64,000 nucleotides of DNA from Hoplostethus atlanticus (Eukaryota > Chordata > Actinopteri > Trachichthyiformes > Trachichthyidae), in the NCBI GenBank assembly GCA_034670405.1, contig JAXDDX010000057.1:1535001-1599000 (forward strand). Direction: 5' to 3'. Below the pieces are notes generated by a model. The model saw nothing but the letters and a program-made list of their open reading frames with translations, made no database searches and had not been told where the DNA came from. The position numbers and the translations under genes were made by a program. This document shows positions 13,226 through 26,196 of the stretch, piece after piece (the first letter of the stretch is position 1; every line of letters begins with the position of its first letter).

Positions 13226-15229
13226 TTTATTCATTGGATCCATCAAAGGATTTACAAAGCCTGCTATTTAAATGTTTTTTTTTTCCAAAGAATTAATTTC
13301 ATTCATTAACACAGCTGCACATTGTCTACATATCCGGACCTCAATGAGAATTATGTGCAGAGTAGCACCCAGAAGTCGACAAAGAGGCAATACTTCATAA
13401 TAGTTCTCAGTTTGCTCTGTTATAGATAGAAATAAATCCATGCAAAATTCATCTCTAGCCATGAACTTCGTTTTTTCTTGTTTCAGATTTGGCACCATCC
13501 TTGAGATGAGGTCAGTGAGAGCACCCTGAGGTTAGTCTCAGGTGTCTAAAATAGGAAATAAAGACACAATTATTGTCCTGAAAACAGTTTGAGCAGAATC
13601 CAATATCTTGTCTTGTGACAGTCTAGGAAATGAGTTTGATTCCTAATGCGATGGCTATTCAAGTACCAGGAGGAATTTCTCTTAATTTTACAGAAATCAA
13701 AATGTTGATGATGCAGAAAACCTGAACCATCGAAGGGATCATAACATGTAAACCGACCCTTATCATTATTTTTAAAAAATACTCAGATAGTATCAATAAT
13801 TGCATGATTTATAAATGTTTTTTTTCCTAAGTATCATACAAGCTTAGTAGCACTACACGTCATGTAGCTGTCAGTGCTGTGCAACAAATATTCAATAATA
13901 CTACTGATAATAACAATATTATTAATGATCAGAACAATTCATTGTAAAAATTAGCAAATGCTATTTAACTACCATGTAAAGGAAATGTTTGACAGTGTGC
14001 TTTTCTTCAAAAACAAACAAACAGAAGGCTGTGGGACGACAGTGTAAAGATTACCCTGCTCTCACAGAAATTGGCACTGTAACATACTGTACACTCTAAA
14101 AGATCGACAGTCCCTTGGAAACAGAGGAGGCTGTCAAAAGGAGCAGAGAAACATGCAGGCCTCTGGTTTGGCATTATGGTCAAAGGCCTTGCCATTCACT
14201 CTAGGACAGGCAAAAAGAATCAGGCTCAGGAAACATGCCCAGAAAACAAACTAAGCTGTTGAGAAAATACGGAGAGACGGACAGATATCTAACGCCTTTT
14301 CGAAATATTCCAGTCAGAGGCTGCAGGATTAACTGATACTGGATCAGATCTGAAGTGGATGGAACATTAACAGTAAATCAAACTGAGCAGCAAAGGTAGA
14401 ATGCATTAGAGTGGGCCTGGAGAGGAGCAGCGCAATCATAAATAATGTTTGACTTGAGGGTTGTTTGCAGAATTGAAACGTTAACTCTGTGTCATTCAAT
14501 AAATATATATGTATTTGCACCAGGAGCCGGTGCAGAATACCTCTTTCTCGTTACAAGTAGTTTGCCTACACTGTAATAATTTATAATGTGAGGTAAGGCT
14601 GCCTGATTTTTCTCCGCTATAATTTGAATCTGTTCTGTTTGCACCACTAAAATGTGTGGGTTCATTTCTGATTAATCTGGAGGCGAATTAAAATAGAAGC
14701 TGCTCGTAAAGCAAGTGTTGGATTCCCATGGTACCCACGGTAATTGTCGCTAAGAATAGTCAAACCTGTACATTGAAATTAATACAAAATGTAAATTATA
14801 TTCAAGATAAAAAATTGATTGTGACAAAAAAGATTAATACTATTTTGTTTGGATAACACTCGGGGGGATAAATGTTTAAAAAAATAGAAAACACTGGGCA
14901 CATTTCTGTTTCCTGAGGCATGTAAGATCTAGCACAATAAAAGAAAAAAGAAAAACATCTTTCATCTCATTAAGCACTGAGCAAGGCTGTTCTCTAATAA
15001 CAAAGCAATAACAAACCTATTTAACAAGACATGATACGCTCACTGGGTTGCCAGTTTGGTAGCTGACTCCCCCAAAACCTTCAGCCACCCGTACAGAGCT
15101 GACCAACAACAGGAGTGTCCACCTGGCAAAACTCAACTCAATGCCTATGGCCAGTAGCTTCAGGGGTGGTGAAGACAGAGAAGCCAGGCAACGCCATGCC
15201 TGAACCTGTACATCTCTACCAGCAGGTCA
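13226..15229 (-). other. Possible 3' UTR and flank of GNG4
   Basis: The nearest AATAAA on the minus strand below the GNG4 stop is at 13226-13231, which would give a 2-kb 3' UTR. Long 3' UTRs are known for this gene in mammals, but the sequence alone does not prove transcription. Confidence 0.25.
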
Positions 15230-18200
15230 TCAGAGGATGGTGCAGAAGAACTTCTTCTCCCGGAAAGGGTTCTCGGAGGCGGGGACGGGCACGATGAGAG
15301 GGTCCTCGCGTATGTGGGCATCGCAGTACGCCATCAGGTCGGCGGCTGCTTTGGATACCTGCAGCAGTGAAACGAGGGAGGGAGACATGCAGAGGTGATC
15401 TGACTGTCATTAAAGCTGCAATGTGGCACTTTTTGGACATGAAAATACCGATAGATAGATAAATAAATAGGATCTATTAGACAGTATCAGTCTGTGTCTG
15501 TCTGTGACCCTGTGTGTTCATGCCTAAATCCCTGTGTTTGCCTGAAACTGGCTTTTCAAAGATGTTTAGGATGCTTTGGGGCCATTTGCTGTGGGCGTGG
15601 CCAGCAGCAAGCTAGGTTGTAGCTATCAAGCACAGAGAAGTCATAGCAACAACAACAACAACGCCAGTAAGCAAACAACAGACACGGGTCAACACCAGCA
15701 TTGTTTTTTTCTATATTACAGATTACAGATTGCCTGCATATGCCGTTTGCTTCTTCAGCGCCTGTTGTGGCTTGAAGGACGCCGGCTAGGTGCCGTTTCA
15801 AGGTAGACAGCTCATCAAGATGAGTGACAAGTGTTGGGGCAGGGAATTTGAGCAACTGAGGGGGAGGAGGGCGGGACTAACAATACACCTCGCTGACTCA
15901 AGGAGAAAGGTTGCATTTTGCAGCATTAAAAGTCAAACGCTGACTATAAATTTCACAGTATGACGAGACTGCATCTGCCCGCATGCCTCCATTCAGCACT
16001 GGGTGGGAGGTTATGGGAGGCGAGGCCACAAATGGTGAGTTGAGGAGCAGCTGCGTCAGAAGAAAGACGAGGGCTCAGGGATCTATGTGGAGGACGAGGC
16101 CATCTGATGTCCTGCCTGCCACCTACTTGTTCTCTCACAAGAGAATACGACTCCCGTCATGCTAGCTAGAGTCGCACTCTTAATACACTTGGACACACAC
16201 ACACACACACACACGCACGTCGCAAAACAGCAGGTAGGGTGCTTTTCAACACTGACAGCCCAAACCGCTCTCGAGTGTAGGTAATGAAACAACACCGGAG
16301 CACTACTTGAGACGGTATTTCTCATTTCCTGGGAGAGTGAAATTAATACAGCGTCTGGGAATCAATCTCAAGGTATATGTATAGGTGTCAAACCTTGAGT
16401 GGCTACATGCACCGGTCTTGATAAGATTATGAGAATACTGCGGCTAAGACATGGGTAATGTGAACACCTAATCCAATTAGGCTACTTTGATTAAGGTCAC
16501 ATAGCACCGCCATATTAGAAATGTGAACGCCATATTAGAGATGAGACTGTTCACTGGAGGTTTCACAAGACATACAACACACCTAATAATTCATCTTCTT
16601 TTAAAAACATTCAACATTAGATGAATTGATAAAGTCACATGTGAACAAAACAAAAAAACAACGGAAACATCCAGACTGCGGTTTATGATGGAGGTAAAAG
16701 GCATAGCTTGTATCCTATTGGGTCACGATGCCACAGAGATGAGTACGTGTACTTTTTTTTCCGCTATGCACCGTAAACAGCTTTGTTATTCTCGTAATTA
16801 AAGTCAAGGCAATAATTCCATTATCATGTAAACGTAGCTCGTGTTTCTGAGGAGAGCGAGGGCCCCGCAGGAGACGGGTGGTAGTGCACGGTGTGTCATT
16901 AGGCCCAGACTGGCTGTAATTACACCGCAGCCCCATGATGGAAGGAGAGTCCTTCTAATTAGCACAGATCACTTTCCTTTGGCTGATTGAGCAATTAATG
17001 AGAATATGGTGATCCCTACATCAGCAGCACAGAGACCGCTCTAGTCACTGATACAGTCTCTCCCCCTCGTCAGATCCCTTAATTAAAGTTTCAAGGATCG
17101 GCAGACGTAGCCAACTTTCTCTTCTTCCTGTTCTCTGTACTTTTCTCTGCCACTCTGCTTTCATTTACTACCATGCTCTAGTTCGCTGGCTCCAGCCTTT
17201 TGTTGCTCAGGTACCCTCCATGCCAGGGCCACCCCAAGCCTTTTGGGGCCCTGGCATGGGGCCCTGGCCCCTGGCCCCCCCGCTCCTGGCCGTGCTCCGT
17301 GGTTAGCAATGCAGCAAAAACAGTTATCAAGTTATCAATCATATATCACCTTTGACCATTAATAATGCAGTTGTGAAGAACTAGTACATGAAAAAACTAG
17401 CTAACAAGCTAATATTATTTAAGCACAAAATCAATCAGATGTTTGTGGGAAATGATTATAATAATAATATAATGAAATGACTAAATGGACATTTATTTAT
17501 ATGAAAGGTCTATGTAGGTCTAACCCCACTCCTTCGACAATATGTCTTTTCAGTGAAAAAAAACGAATAGAAAACAAAAACCCACAAAAATGAATGTCAG
17601 GAAACAGTCAAGCTGTCCTCGCCATGCAGCTTCCAAATCCTTGGATATAATCTTATTATTATTTTATTTTTTTGATCTACTTATGTCCAGCTGAGATGGG
17701 GGTTTCTTGCTGAGTAGGGATGATGTTGTACGGCAGGCGTACGGCCCTATAATGCTGAGCGAACAGCTTCGGGGCTCTGGGGCAATCACTCCGCGAGCAC
17801 ACGAGGAGCATACCCAATGAGATGATGACACCGCCTTTCAGGCTGCACAAGCAGTCGTTCATGAAAACAGTTCAAAAGGGCCACTTCCTTCACGCCCTGA
17901 CAATGTAATTCAGTGATTTCAATTTGGCTTATTTTGCGGTTAAAACCATGACTTTTAAGAAGGCTCCATCTAATATTTACTGAAGGAGGTAGAGTTGAGC
18001 CAATATTGACATCTAGATTTACACTCAACGAGAAGCCATTTTATGACACTTTAAGGCACGGTAACTGACCCCATTGATCTCAATCATAAAAAGCCTATTG
18101 TGCTCAAATACAGTCAATTTTTAACCTTTATTTTTCTATCACACTGTCTGGCCACTGAGCAGCTCGATGTTAAATACCTTGCTTACGGGCACTTGGATAG

Positions 18201-19221
18201 TAATTTTGGAGCACAAGAGAACATTATCTATTTCATTTCGTAGCTGTTGTAGTTATTCGAACAAGCGATTTTCAGGTCACAAGCCTGCTTCTCTGGTTTC
18301 TCTGCTTGATTAGACTGTCAATGGAAGACCTAAAATAAGGGAAAGGGCTGCAAATCAAGTACAATCCCTGAGTCCAATCCCCGAAAGGATGAAGGTTTAA
18401 AGACGATATGTGGGATAGCAAAATATCGGAGGCAGGACAATATCTCTCTGAGGCGGGCGGCAGTAAGCTACCTCAACCAACACTATCACTCTCCTCTCAC
18501 TGTTAGCAACACACACGTGACCTTTCAGCATCCCTGCAGCCCCTGGGCTGGCCCCACCTATGATCTCACATTTAGTGTGTACGATTGATACACCCTCGGT
18601 ATGTGTACCCAGCGGTTACACATTGGCAGTCTAGTACAGCCAGGCCAGACACTGTGGCGGCGTCTCCCACGATGCTCTGATTCAGGTGCTTTCGAGGTGA
18701 AGCTTCATGATGATGTCTGTCAGAAGACGCTGCCCTGAAGTTTAGCGGTTTGTTGTTGTCTGATAGCCTGCGCTTGGACAAACGTTATTCCAATGACGGT
18801 AGTTCCTGCAGTATCTATGAAGTATCTACATAGATAAAAGATGATGGTGATGGTTTTTGCTATCAATCCATCTGATAACCGAGTATAAATGCAGCGAGGC
18901 TGACCTAGGCAGGTAAAATGTTAATGGTAGGTGCACTTTTGTACCCACTCAGCAAGGTAAGGTAACTAACCAAAGCATCTTGTGTTTCTGTTTCAAATTA
19001 AGATCATTTTACTTTCATTTAGATAGACAATCCAAATATAAATCCAGTTACAGCTTACAGATATATTCATGTTTAGCTGTCAATTCAATTTCTAAACCTA
19101 CTAACAAAGATAGAAGAGGCGCTATGTTGTTATTCTGGATTAGGCTTTCATGAGAGACAGGACACCTGACTTTGAGACTGGGAGTAGTACAAGATAAAGG
19201 CTTCAAATACAGTGTCATGGT

Positions 19222-19267
<46 letters not shown>

Positions 19268-19406
19268 TACTGTGTACATACATTCAGGTACAGTTAAAGT
19301 CAAGTACCTTTATCCTATCCATGCAGGCCTCCATTTTCAGCTGCTCCACAGCTTTCCTGGCTTGGGAGATGCTGGCTGTGCTGTTGTTGGCGATGCCGTC
19401 CTTCAT
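15230..19406 (-). CDS. gng4: G protein subunit gamma-4, two coding exons
   Basis: Gamma subunit of heterotrimeric G proteins. It pairs with a beta subunit through a coiled coil and anchors the dimer to the plasma membrane through a prenylated C-terminus. Coding exons are 19308-19406 (33 codons) and 15230-15358 (42 codons plus stop), giving exactly the 75 residues of human GNG4. The N-terminus [19 protein letters not shown] is diagnostic of gamma-4 rather than gamma-2. The core has [14 protein letters not shown] and AAADLMAYC, and the end is [13 protein letters not shown], where CTIL is a CaaX box whose last Leu predicts geranylgeranylation. The first coding exon probably starts at about 19413 (AG acceptor just upstream), so at least one non-coding 5' exon lies at higher coordinates. 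Gene order next to B3GALNT2 and LYST supports orthology. Confidence 0.96.
16850..17095. promoter_or_regulatory. Candidate conserved non-coding element (homeodomain-type sites)
   Basis: The block holds several TAATTA/ATTAAT-type cores (CTGTAATTACA, CTAATTAGCA, GCAATTAATGA, CTTAATTAAAG) in a balanced-composition sequence unlike the surrounding AT-rich repeats. Such clustering is typical of developmental enhancers. Conservation cannot be tested here, so this is a suggestion only. Confidence 0.25.
17220..17257. repeat. GC-rich inverted repeat
   Basis: The arms ATGCCAGGGCC and GGCCCTGGCAT are exact reverse complements around a 16-base centre that itself can pair (CCCCAA with TTGGGG). Directly after it come further GGGGCCCTGGC and CCCCTGGCC units. 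Confidence 0.6.
18170..18310. repeat. Dispersed repeat, family A copy
   Basis: It shares the 20-base word starting GGTCACAAGCCTGCTT (18275-18294) with a copy at 29695-29714, together with nearby ledger-like motifs (TTGCTTACGGGCAC). It looks like an old fish interspersed repeat; class unknown. Confidence 0.45.
19225..19263. repeat. CA microsatellite next to GNG4 exon
   Basis: An uninterrupted run of about 19 AC units, 45 bases downstream (in gene direction) of the donor of the first GNG4 coding exon. Confidence 0.9.
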
Positions 19407-19413
19407 GATGCTC

Positions 19414-22229
19414 CTGTCATGTTGGGCAGAGGCACAAAGGCATTTTTCCTCAGCCAACATCCATTTTATTTGAGGACTGATCTTTTGAAGCCATGCTTTG
19501 TCATCTTTCAATCAAGAGTGCAAAGTTAACACACATGCTTGCCTTCATTCTTACTTAACCTGACAAGTTGATTGAGAATATTATTTCCAGCAAAAGGGGT
19601 GGGGGTTGCAGAGACAGGGAGCATTATAAACACACACATTCACATCTAGGAGCAGCCTGGTGCAACTAGCCACCCCACTAGAGCAGTGGGAGCTCAAGTG
19701 CTTTGCTCAAGGGCACCTCAACAGTGATCGTAAAAGCGAGGGGTTGAATGTGTCTCAATCACTTCTGAGACCGTTTCTCTCAGCGTTCCCGTGGAGTCGA
19801 ACTAGGGACCCACACGTCACAATCTGCCTACCCAGCAACTGCAGACTGGAAGCCCGTCTCACACGGTCGCTTACTCTCCTTCTCAAGTTCTTCCACTCTG
19901 CAATCACATGCAATGTGCTGGTATTCTTATCTAACCCATTCCACTGCATGTCTGGCTGTGAAACTACCCATGCAAGGACTAAACCTTGCTCTGATTTCTC
20001 CTGCCATAGCCTTAGGCCCCTTGACCTCCCCCCACTCCACTCCTGAATTGTCACTATAGGCCTACGAAGACATGATGCTGGTCCTGGAAGACAAATGTGG
20101 AATAAAAGATCCTTATAATCTGCATGACAGTGGCAGGTAGGGGGAACTGGAAGTGGTTTCCAGATAAAAACAGACATGAATCCTACAGCACCTCGAGTAG
20201 CTTTGCTAAACCCAGCCCAGTCTTTATTATAGGCCCGTCTGCTATGATCAGTGATAAAAAAAACAACCGATCAACTCGCATGTGCTAATGACCATTTAGG
20301 GGTAGGGTGCACGCGCATGAATTCCCAATCACTGGTATTGCATCGATTTGTTCATTTAATCTACACCGGGATTAACCGGTTTTTAAATGGATGCACCTGT
20401 TATGAAGCGACTGCAAACGGGGGATACGGACGGTGAAAAGGAGATTCAGCTGAATTCACCCTTTTTTTCCAGGTCGCACCCTACAGAGGCTATAAAGCCA
20501 ATTTATAGCGTTTTATCACACCCTCGTTGTGAGGTATTAGGCCCTCTCCGTGTAGGTTTCCCTTCGTTTCATCCGTACTGTAGTTTACACGGTTGATATC
20601 ATATCGAGCAATCATAGGGTCTATAACGTTTTACCCCAATCTAACGATGTAAATGTCCTACAAAATCGGCGACTCTTTATTTCTAGGGATTCAATTGTAG
20701 ACACATCGTGCGAGTCGCGGCCCTTAATTGTCAAGAGCAGAAAACAGCAAACCACACATCATTACAACGCTACACACACACACAAAAAATTGTTTTTCGT
20801 GGAAGAATAATCTCTCAAAATCTTTCAGATGAATGTAGGGCTACCACCGCCGACCTACCTGAAATGTGCCAATTGTTTTCCAATTTGGAGAATTCCGGGT
20901 TGACTCCACCCAACAAAAAAAAGGGAGATCTGTCAAATATCAAAACGAGGGTAATAAGAGGAAATCCCGGCTACGTTTCGGTCTTGAATGAACCCAAGGC
21001 GATACTGACGTTTTAATTTCGTTTCAGCGGTTTGCTCGAAAATGTGTCGTGCAGTTTACGCATATTCCGTGTAGGAAGATGAAATCCAAATGGTCAGGTC
21101 TTGGTGAGCACCACGGCTGGACTTGGAGAGATATTACGCATGCAGCAGGGGGGGAAACCTCTGGATGACGATGAAATAAAGGCTGTGGACCAGGGACCGC
21201 TCCATCGGAAGACCAGGAGCTGCAGCAACAGCCCCTGTAGTTACACAACTGCCCCCCAGCCTATTAAACTGAAGTCTGCTGTTCTTTAATTTGCCTTATT
21301 GCTGCAGAACGCACCAGGGATCTGCAGGCTTCCCCATTTCATTTTACATCAGCTTTGACATCATTGGGTCTCCCCCCCCTCTCTATAATAATGGTAAGGT
21401 AAGCGGAAATGGAGACAAAGCAAACGTGTCATGTAATGTTTCTTCAAATATTTATATATACATTTATATATATATATATTTATAATATACTGATCACTTG
21501 GTTTGTCCATACATACAAAAAAAACATAAAACAAGACCTTTCAGGACTTCTCTCTTGATGCCAAACTGAAAACCCAGCCCAGAAAGGTCTATTAAATGGG
21601 GAAAATGAACACACATTTATAAGTAACGTAAGACAATGATCTTAAATTATGCATAGCTTGATTTATCAACAGAAAAATATTTCCTTCTGTGACCAGAAGC
21701 ACAAAAAACGTCTTTCAGTATCCTATTTTCCTCCCTGCATTTTTGCCATTTTCTCAAGACAACATTCATACAATCTCATACCTGCTAACATTCAGGAGAA
21801 AAAGGTTGTGGTACTCTGCATACAATAGTTGAATAGTTGAGACACTGAGACATACAAGAGGAAAAAGGTCCAGGAGGAAATGTATGTACACACATGCAAG
21901 CCTGAAACCACAGTAAACATCCTTGGAGCACTCAAACTGTAACATGAGGTGGGTCAGGACAATCGAACAAAAGGAATGACGTCATGAAATGATAATGTTC
22001 CCTTTCTCGTAAACACATTTGAGTCAAACACAAGAGTGAAATATAAGACAATATCATACATATCAATGTCATTACAGAAGGCTCACTGCAATGACCACAA
22101 AGGCAAAATAAACTGTTGTTAAAACTGATATCACTTCATAGGGTTTTTTTTTCCTGATGAAATGATGAAATTATCTATTACATGTTCTCTATTACATGTT
22201 GTCTATGCCCTATATTGCTTTCTGGTTTA
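19414..22229. other. GNG4 upstream region and LYST 3' flank
   Basis: Mostly featureless. Between about 20.25 and 21.12 kb CpG dinucleotides are noticeably less depleted than elsewhere, so the non-coding first exon and promoter of GNG4 may be here, but no exon boundary can be defended. A short AT repeat lies at 21.45-21.49 kb. Confidence 0.35.
19625..19870. repeat. Dispersed repeat, family A-like copy
   Basis: It contains CTTTGCTCAAGGGCACCTC and GTGGAGTCGAACTAGGGACC, words I recognise from a common fish interspersed repeat that also ends in the CCGGTCACAAGCCTGC-type word seen at 29.7 kb. Class unknown. Confidence 0.4.
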
Positions 22230-23832
22230 AGATTTATTAGTGGAATTAAATCATAGCTCAGTTCACGCTGGTAACCAAGACCTCAGATCATTGGCTGGCC
22301 TTAGATTAAACGGTAGCTGATTGGCTGATCGTCCAATCCAATAAAAAGTGCTTTGACCTCTTCCACTTCACTTATGACAACATAAAATAACAAATTGAAA
22401 GTGCAGTAAGTTGAGCGGGAATGTTTGCCAACAAAGTAAGGGCTGACCACTTCTTTCCCTGATTGGTGACTCTATTCTGTAAATGATCAGAGAGGAAGAT
22501 GATGAATCCTGGGCAGCTGTAATCCCCATCAGCAGGGGAGATGCTGTCACCAGTGAGCCACTAGCTCCTCTCAGCTCAGCCTGACCCTCGGTCTTCTCAG
22601 CGCCTGGACAGGACAGGTCCTTCTCTGCATCCACCTACTACAACTCTTAAATAATGCTGTTCAGGTAGTGAGCATATCATGCAGATCAGCAAGGGGTAGA
22701 TAGGGCTATTCAGGAGCGTCCTCTCTGCTTCTCCAGGGAATATCTCAATGGGCTACAATGGTATCTAAAGCTGTTTGTTGTTAATTGCTTTCTCAGTCTC
22801 CTAGCCTCAATTTCAATTATGAATTTTAGTGAGCTCTACGAAGTAGTGAAAGGTTCTAGTGCATTTGAGAGGCAGATGGTTTAAGACAGTAAAACAAGCC
22901 TCCGCGGCGCTTCTCATAAATAGACGAATGTCAACATTTCTCAAAGCAAAATAACAATCACAATCAAAAACAAGGTTCAAACAAGGCAGGCCTTGATAAA
23001 GGAGTATGACAGTAAATCTCACATCCACACATGGTCAGCATCATTCTAGCATGCAAAAGTAGGACAGAACACAGGCAACACGAGGAGCAGCGCATCCAAA
23101 CAGACCTAACATTCCCCCATCCCTCCACTAGGCTTGTATACATAATGATCCATCAAACTAGTGTTCAGACTTGAATGAAGCAGACAGCAGAGCAGAGCAG
23201 CGCCTCACTCCCCCAGAGCCGGACAGACATAAGGAGTGGCTCCCTCCCGGCTACTGCAGCGTCAGCAGGACATGCTCTCTGATCTCCAGCAACAGTCTGT
23301 CAGGCGACACGCAGCAGGAGATGCATGTGTCGTGGAGGTGAAGGACAGGGTCGTCACACTTCGGGTCTGGCTTGGCCAGTCTATAGCAGCTTACCAGGAA
23401 CAGCAACAACAGCAACGACATCAGGCAAGGATCATCGCATAACAAGAAAACTCAAATGCAGAAACCATCCCAACAAAAAAAAAAAAAAAAGACCAATCAA
23501 ACCAAACGTATTCAGAAATTCATCTTGTATAAAGTGTCTGTTGCAACCTCGGCCAAAGTCTCCATCCATCTTGCCCTCCCATTCCACTTCAGTATGTCTA
23601 TAAATATATATACATATAACACTATTTTCAGGATAATTTCTATATGCTGGGAGAGGCTCTGGTAGAGTTTGCTTGGATGGGGATGGCTTTAGATAGAGGT
23701 CAGGGCAGGGTCCATGGGGGCTGAGGAGTCTGTCCGGGTCATGCTGACGCTTCCTTCTCCCATTAGGAGGGGAGGGGGCTCCTCCTGGAGAGGCCAGTGG
23801 AGAGAGAGCTGTAGAGTAGTGAAGGTACACCG
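22230..23832 (-). other. Probable 3' UTR of LYST
   Basis: The first AATAAA on the minus strand below the LYST stop (23833-23835) is at 22233-22238, giving a 3' UTR of about 1.6 kb. A 16-base A run on the plus strand at about 23475-23490 interrupts it. Inferred only from the hexamer. Confidence 0.35.
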
Positions 23833-26196
23833 TCAGCCTGCAGCGTAACTGCTTAGAAAGGAGTAGAACATGGGCAGCTTCATGCGCTGCTGGTCCCGTC
23901 GGCACCAGGCCATCACTGTACCCTCGCTGTTGGCTGTGTAGAGGTGGTGGCCGTCACATGAGTAGGTCAGGCTGAGGTAGGGACACAGAGAGGATTATCG
24001 TCACAAATATGATTTGCTGGCAAACACTGGCAGCCAATGGCCCTTGTAAAATGGCAGTAGATGAAAGCAAAGGATAGCATGGACGTATGGGAAAAAAAAA
24101 TGATACCTGATGATAGGTTTGCTTGATTTGGGGAAGGTGATCTCTCTCACTGGTTTCAGATCCCAGGTACTCCACAGCCTGAACCATTTCAGAAATAAAG
24201 GCACTTAGTCCGAGTAATTCAAGGTCGTTAGAGGAGAAAAGGTGTAAGCGTCGAGTCAGTACTCACCTGACCACGCCGTTCTCGAGCCCCCCAGCGATGA
24301 CGTTGACAGACACCCCCTCTGGCTGATTGGAAAAGGCCACAGAGCAGATAATCTCTCTGCAGTGGACGTGGCCAATCAGATCGCCGTTCACCGTCCACAG
24401 ACGCAAGTCGCTGCCTCCGCCCACTGGATACAAGCAAAGAAAACATCATGACTCACACATCAAAAGGTATCAATCAATAAACACTGAGAGGCAAAGAAAA
24501 TCCACAGAGCAAGGCAGTCCTCACCTGAGTCACAAACTGTTGCAATGTCACCTGTGGTCTCACTGGCGGAAACTGCTGTCACTGGGCTTTTGTGGCCTGT
24601 GAGGCTTTGTACATAACACAGCCTGAGAGAAACACACGGCAGTTCAGAGACCAACATGGAAACAGTAGCACCAATTCTGTATATTGCAAAGCATCACCAC
24701 GACTCCCATACACATACACTCCCATACTCCATACACACTGACCTGTTGAGGTCCCAGAGAATACAGGTGCCATCTTTGCTGACACTGATGAGGATACTGT
24801 AGGGCTTGCAGACAAACAGGCTGGTGACTTCCCCTGTGTGTCCATACAGGTGAAACTGAGACTCCACTTCCATCTCTGAAGGCTAAAAAACAATACACAT
24901 GGGACAGTCATTTTACAAAACCAGCCACATATTAGAGACCAGAAATACGTCCAGATACGGGCAGGGTATAATTAGCCCACTAGTGATTTTACCAATCTCT
25001 CTAAAATGGTCATTCTTACCATTTTATAGTCTATTGATACCCGACAGACAAATATGTAATAGTCAATATGGCTAGCATCATCGCAGGCTAAAACAATATG
25101 AAATAGTTGATAAATAAATAGTTAGAGTATAGTTAGAAATAGTTTTGGTTCAGTGACAATAAAAAAATCTGACTCTACGAGTGGGGGATGAATGTGCACC
25201 CTAATAAAATGTTTTTTATTTTTTTTTGTGTGGCTCCTGTTTCTCTAGGATACATCCGAGCTGTGGTAACAAACAGATGAAACCGTTTTTGAAACAGGTT
25301 TTAATTGAGGTAAGAGGGGTTACTTTACATTCCCTACAAGCTCCCTTAAAGCACAAACCACAAAGACCACAAATAAACCATAAAGAGTAACAGGAATTTC
25401 AGAAAAACACAAATTGATGGCTACTGAAACACCCTTCAGAGACCGAGAGAGGAGGCCTGGGTATCCATTGATGGGGACCAGTGGAAGTCTGAAAGCCTCT
25501 CTGATGACTGAACTCCCGGACCCATAATCCCACTTGTAGGCTTGGTAAAAATGTGTTTCTAGGGCAACTGTGATATGACTAATGAAGCCGCCACTGAGAA
25601 ACCCAGAGCATTTGTGCACGGTGAGGCCGTCTAGGGGGGAGTGGGTGGGGGATAATGGAAGATGGGTGGGTGGGTGTTGATGTGGAGGCAGAAGGTTGGA
25701 GGGGGTGGAAGGGGGACGTTGTCATGGAAACCCACCGTGGTGCTGGTGAAGCGGTTGCTGTAGGCGGTGATGACTCCACACTTGCTACCTGTGAATAGCT
25801 GGCAGCCATCAGGGCACCCAGGCACAGCTGGTTACCTGGGAGAGAGGGAGACGGACGGTCAGAAAGCAGGAATGAGCAGCCTAACAGCTGCTTGGGCAAC
25901 AGAGTAGATGCAGAGTTGAGTAACGTTGATGGCAAGATTAACTCCTTTCACTTGAGGGTGCTCTGGATTTTTCTAAGCTCTTCCACAAAGAGAGGTTACA
26001 TGTTCGTCTGATTACTGCCCTGATTGTCCTACGTAGGCTGTGCTGAGCCTTGTGTTCACCTGGTGAAGTTGCGAGCACTGGATGAAGTTGATGGGTGGCT
26101 CGCTCTGTTTGCTCTTAAGCCGCAGCATGTTGTCTGCATAGCCCCAGCTCAAGATGGCTGACCACTGGATGTCTGTGCTGTGCATGCTCCTAACGC
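23833..26196 (-). CDS. lyst: LYST WD40 region, exons C46-C52 (C47 frameshifted)
   Basis: Residues about 3556-3835, ending [11 protein letters not shown] then TGA as in human. Landmarks are [106 protein letters not shown] and [19 protein letters not shown]47 is 100 nt where 99 are needed; the surplus base lies in the GGG at 25812-25814 (plus strand). Read literally, TGA follows at 25809-25811, removing about 260 residues. Confidence 0.93.

Larger units (their letters stand above)
15359..19307 (-). other. GNG4 intron between the coding exons
   Basis: A 3.9-kb intron. It contains a CA microsatellite at about 16193-16214, a GC-rich hairpin at 17220-17257, a TAAT-rich candidate regulatory block near 16.85-17.09 kb, a dispersed repeat near 18.17-18.31 kb, and a long CA run (about 19225-19263) close to the donor of the first coding exon. 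Confidence 0.6.
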
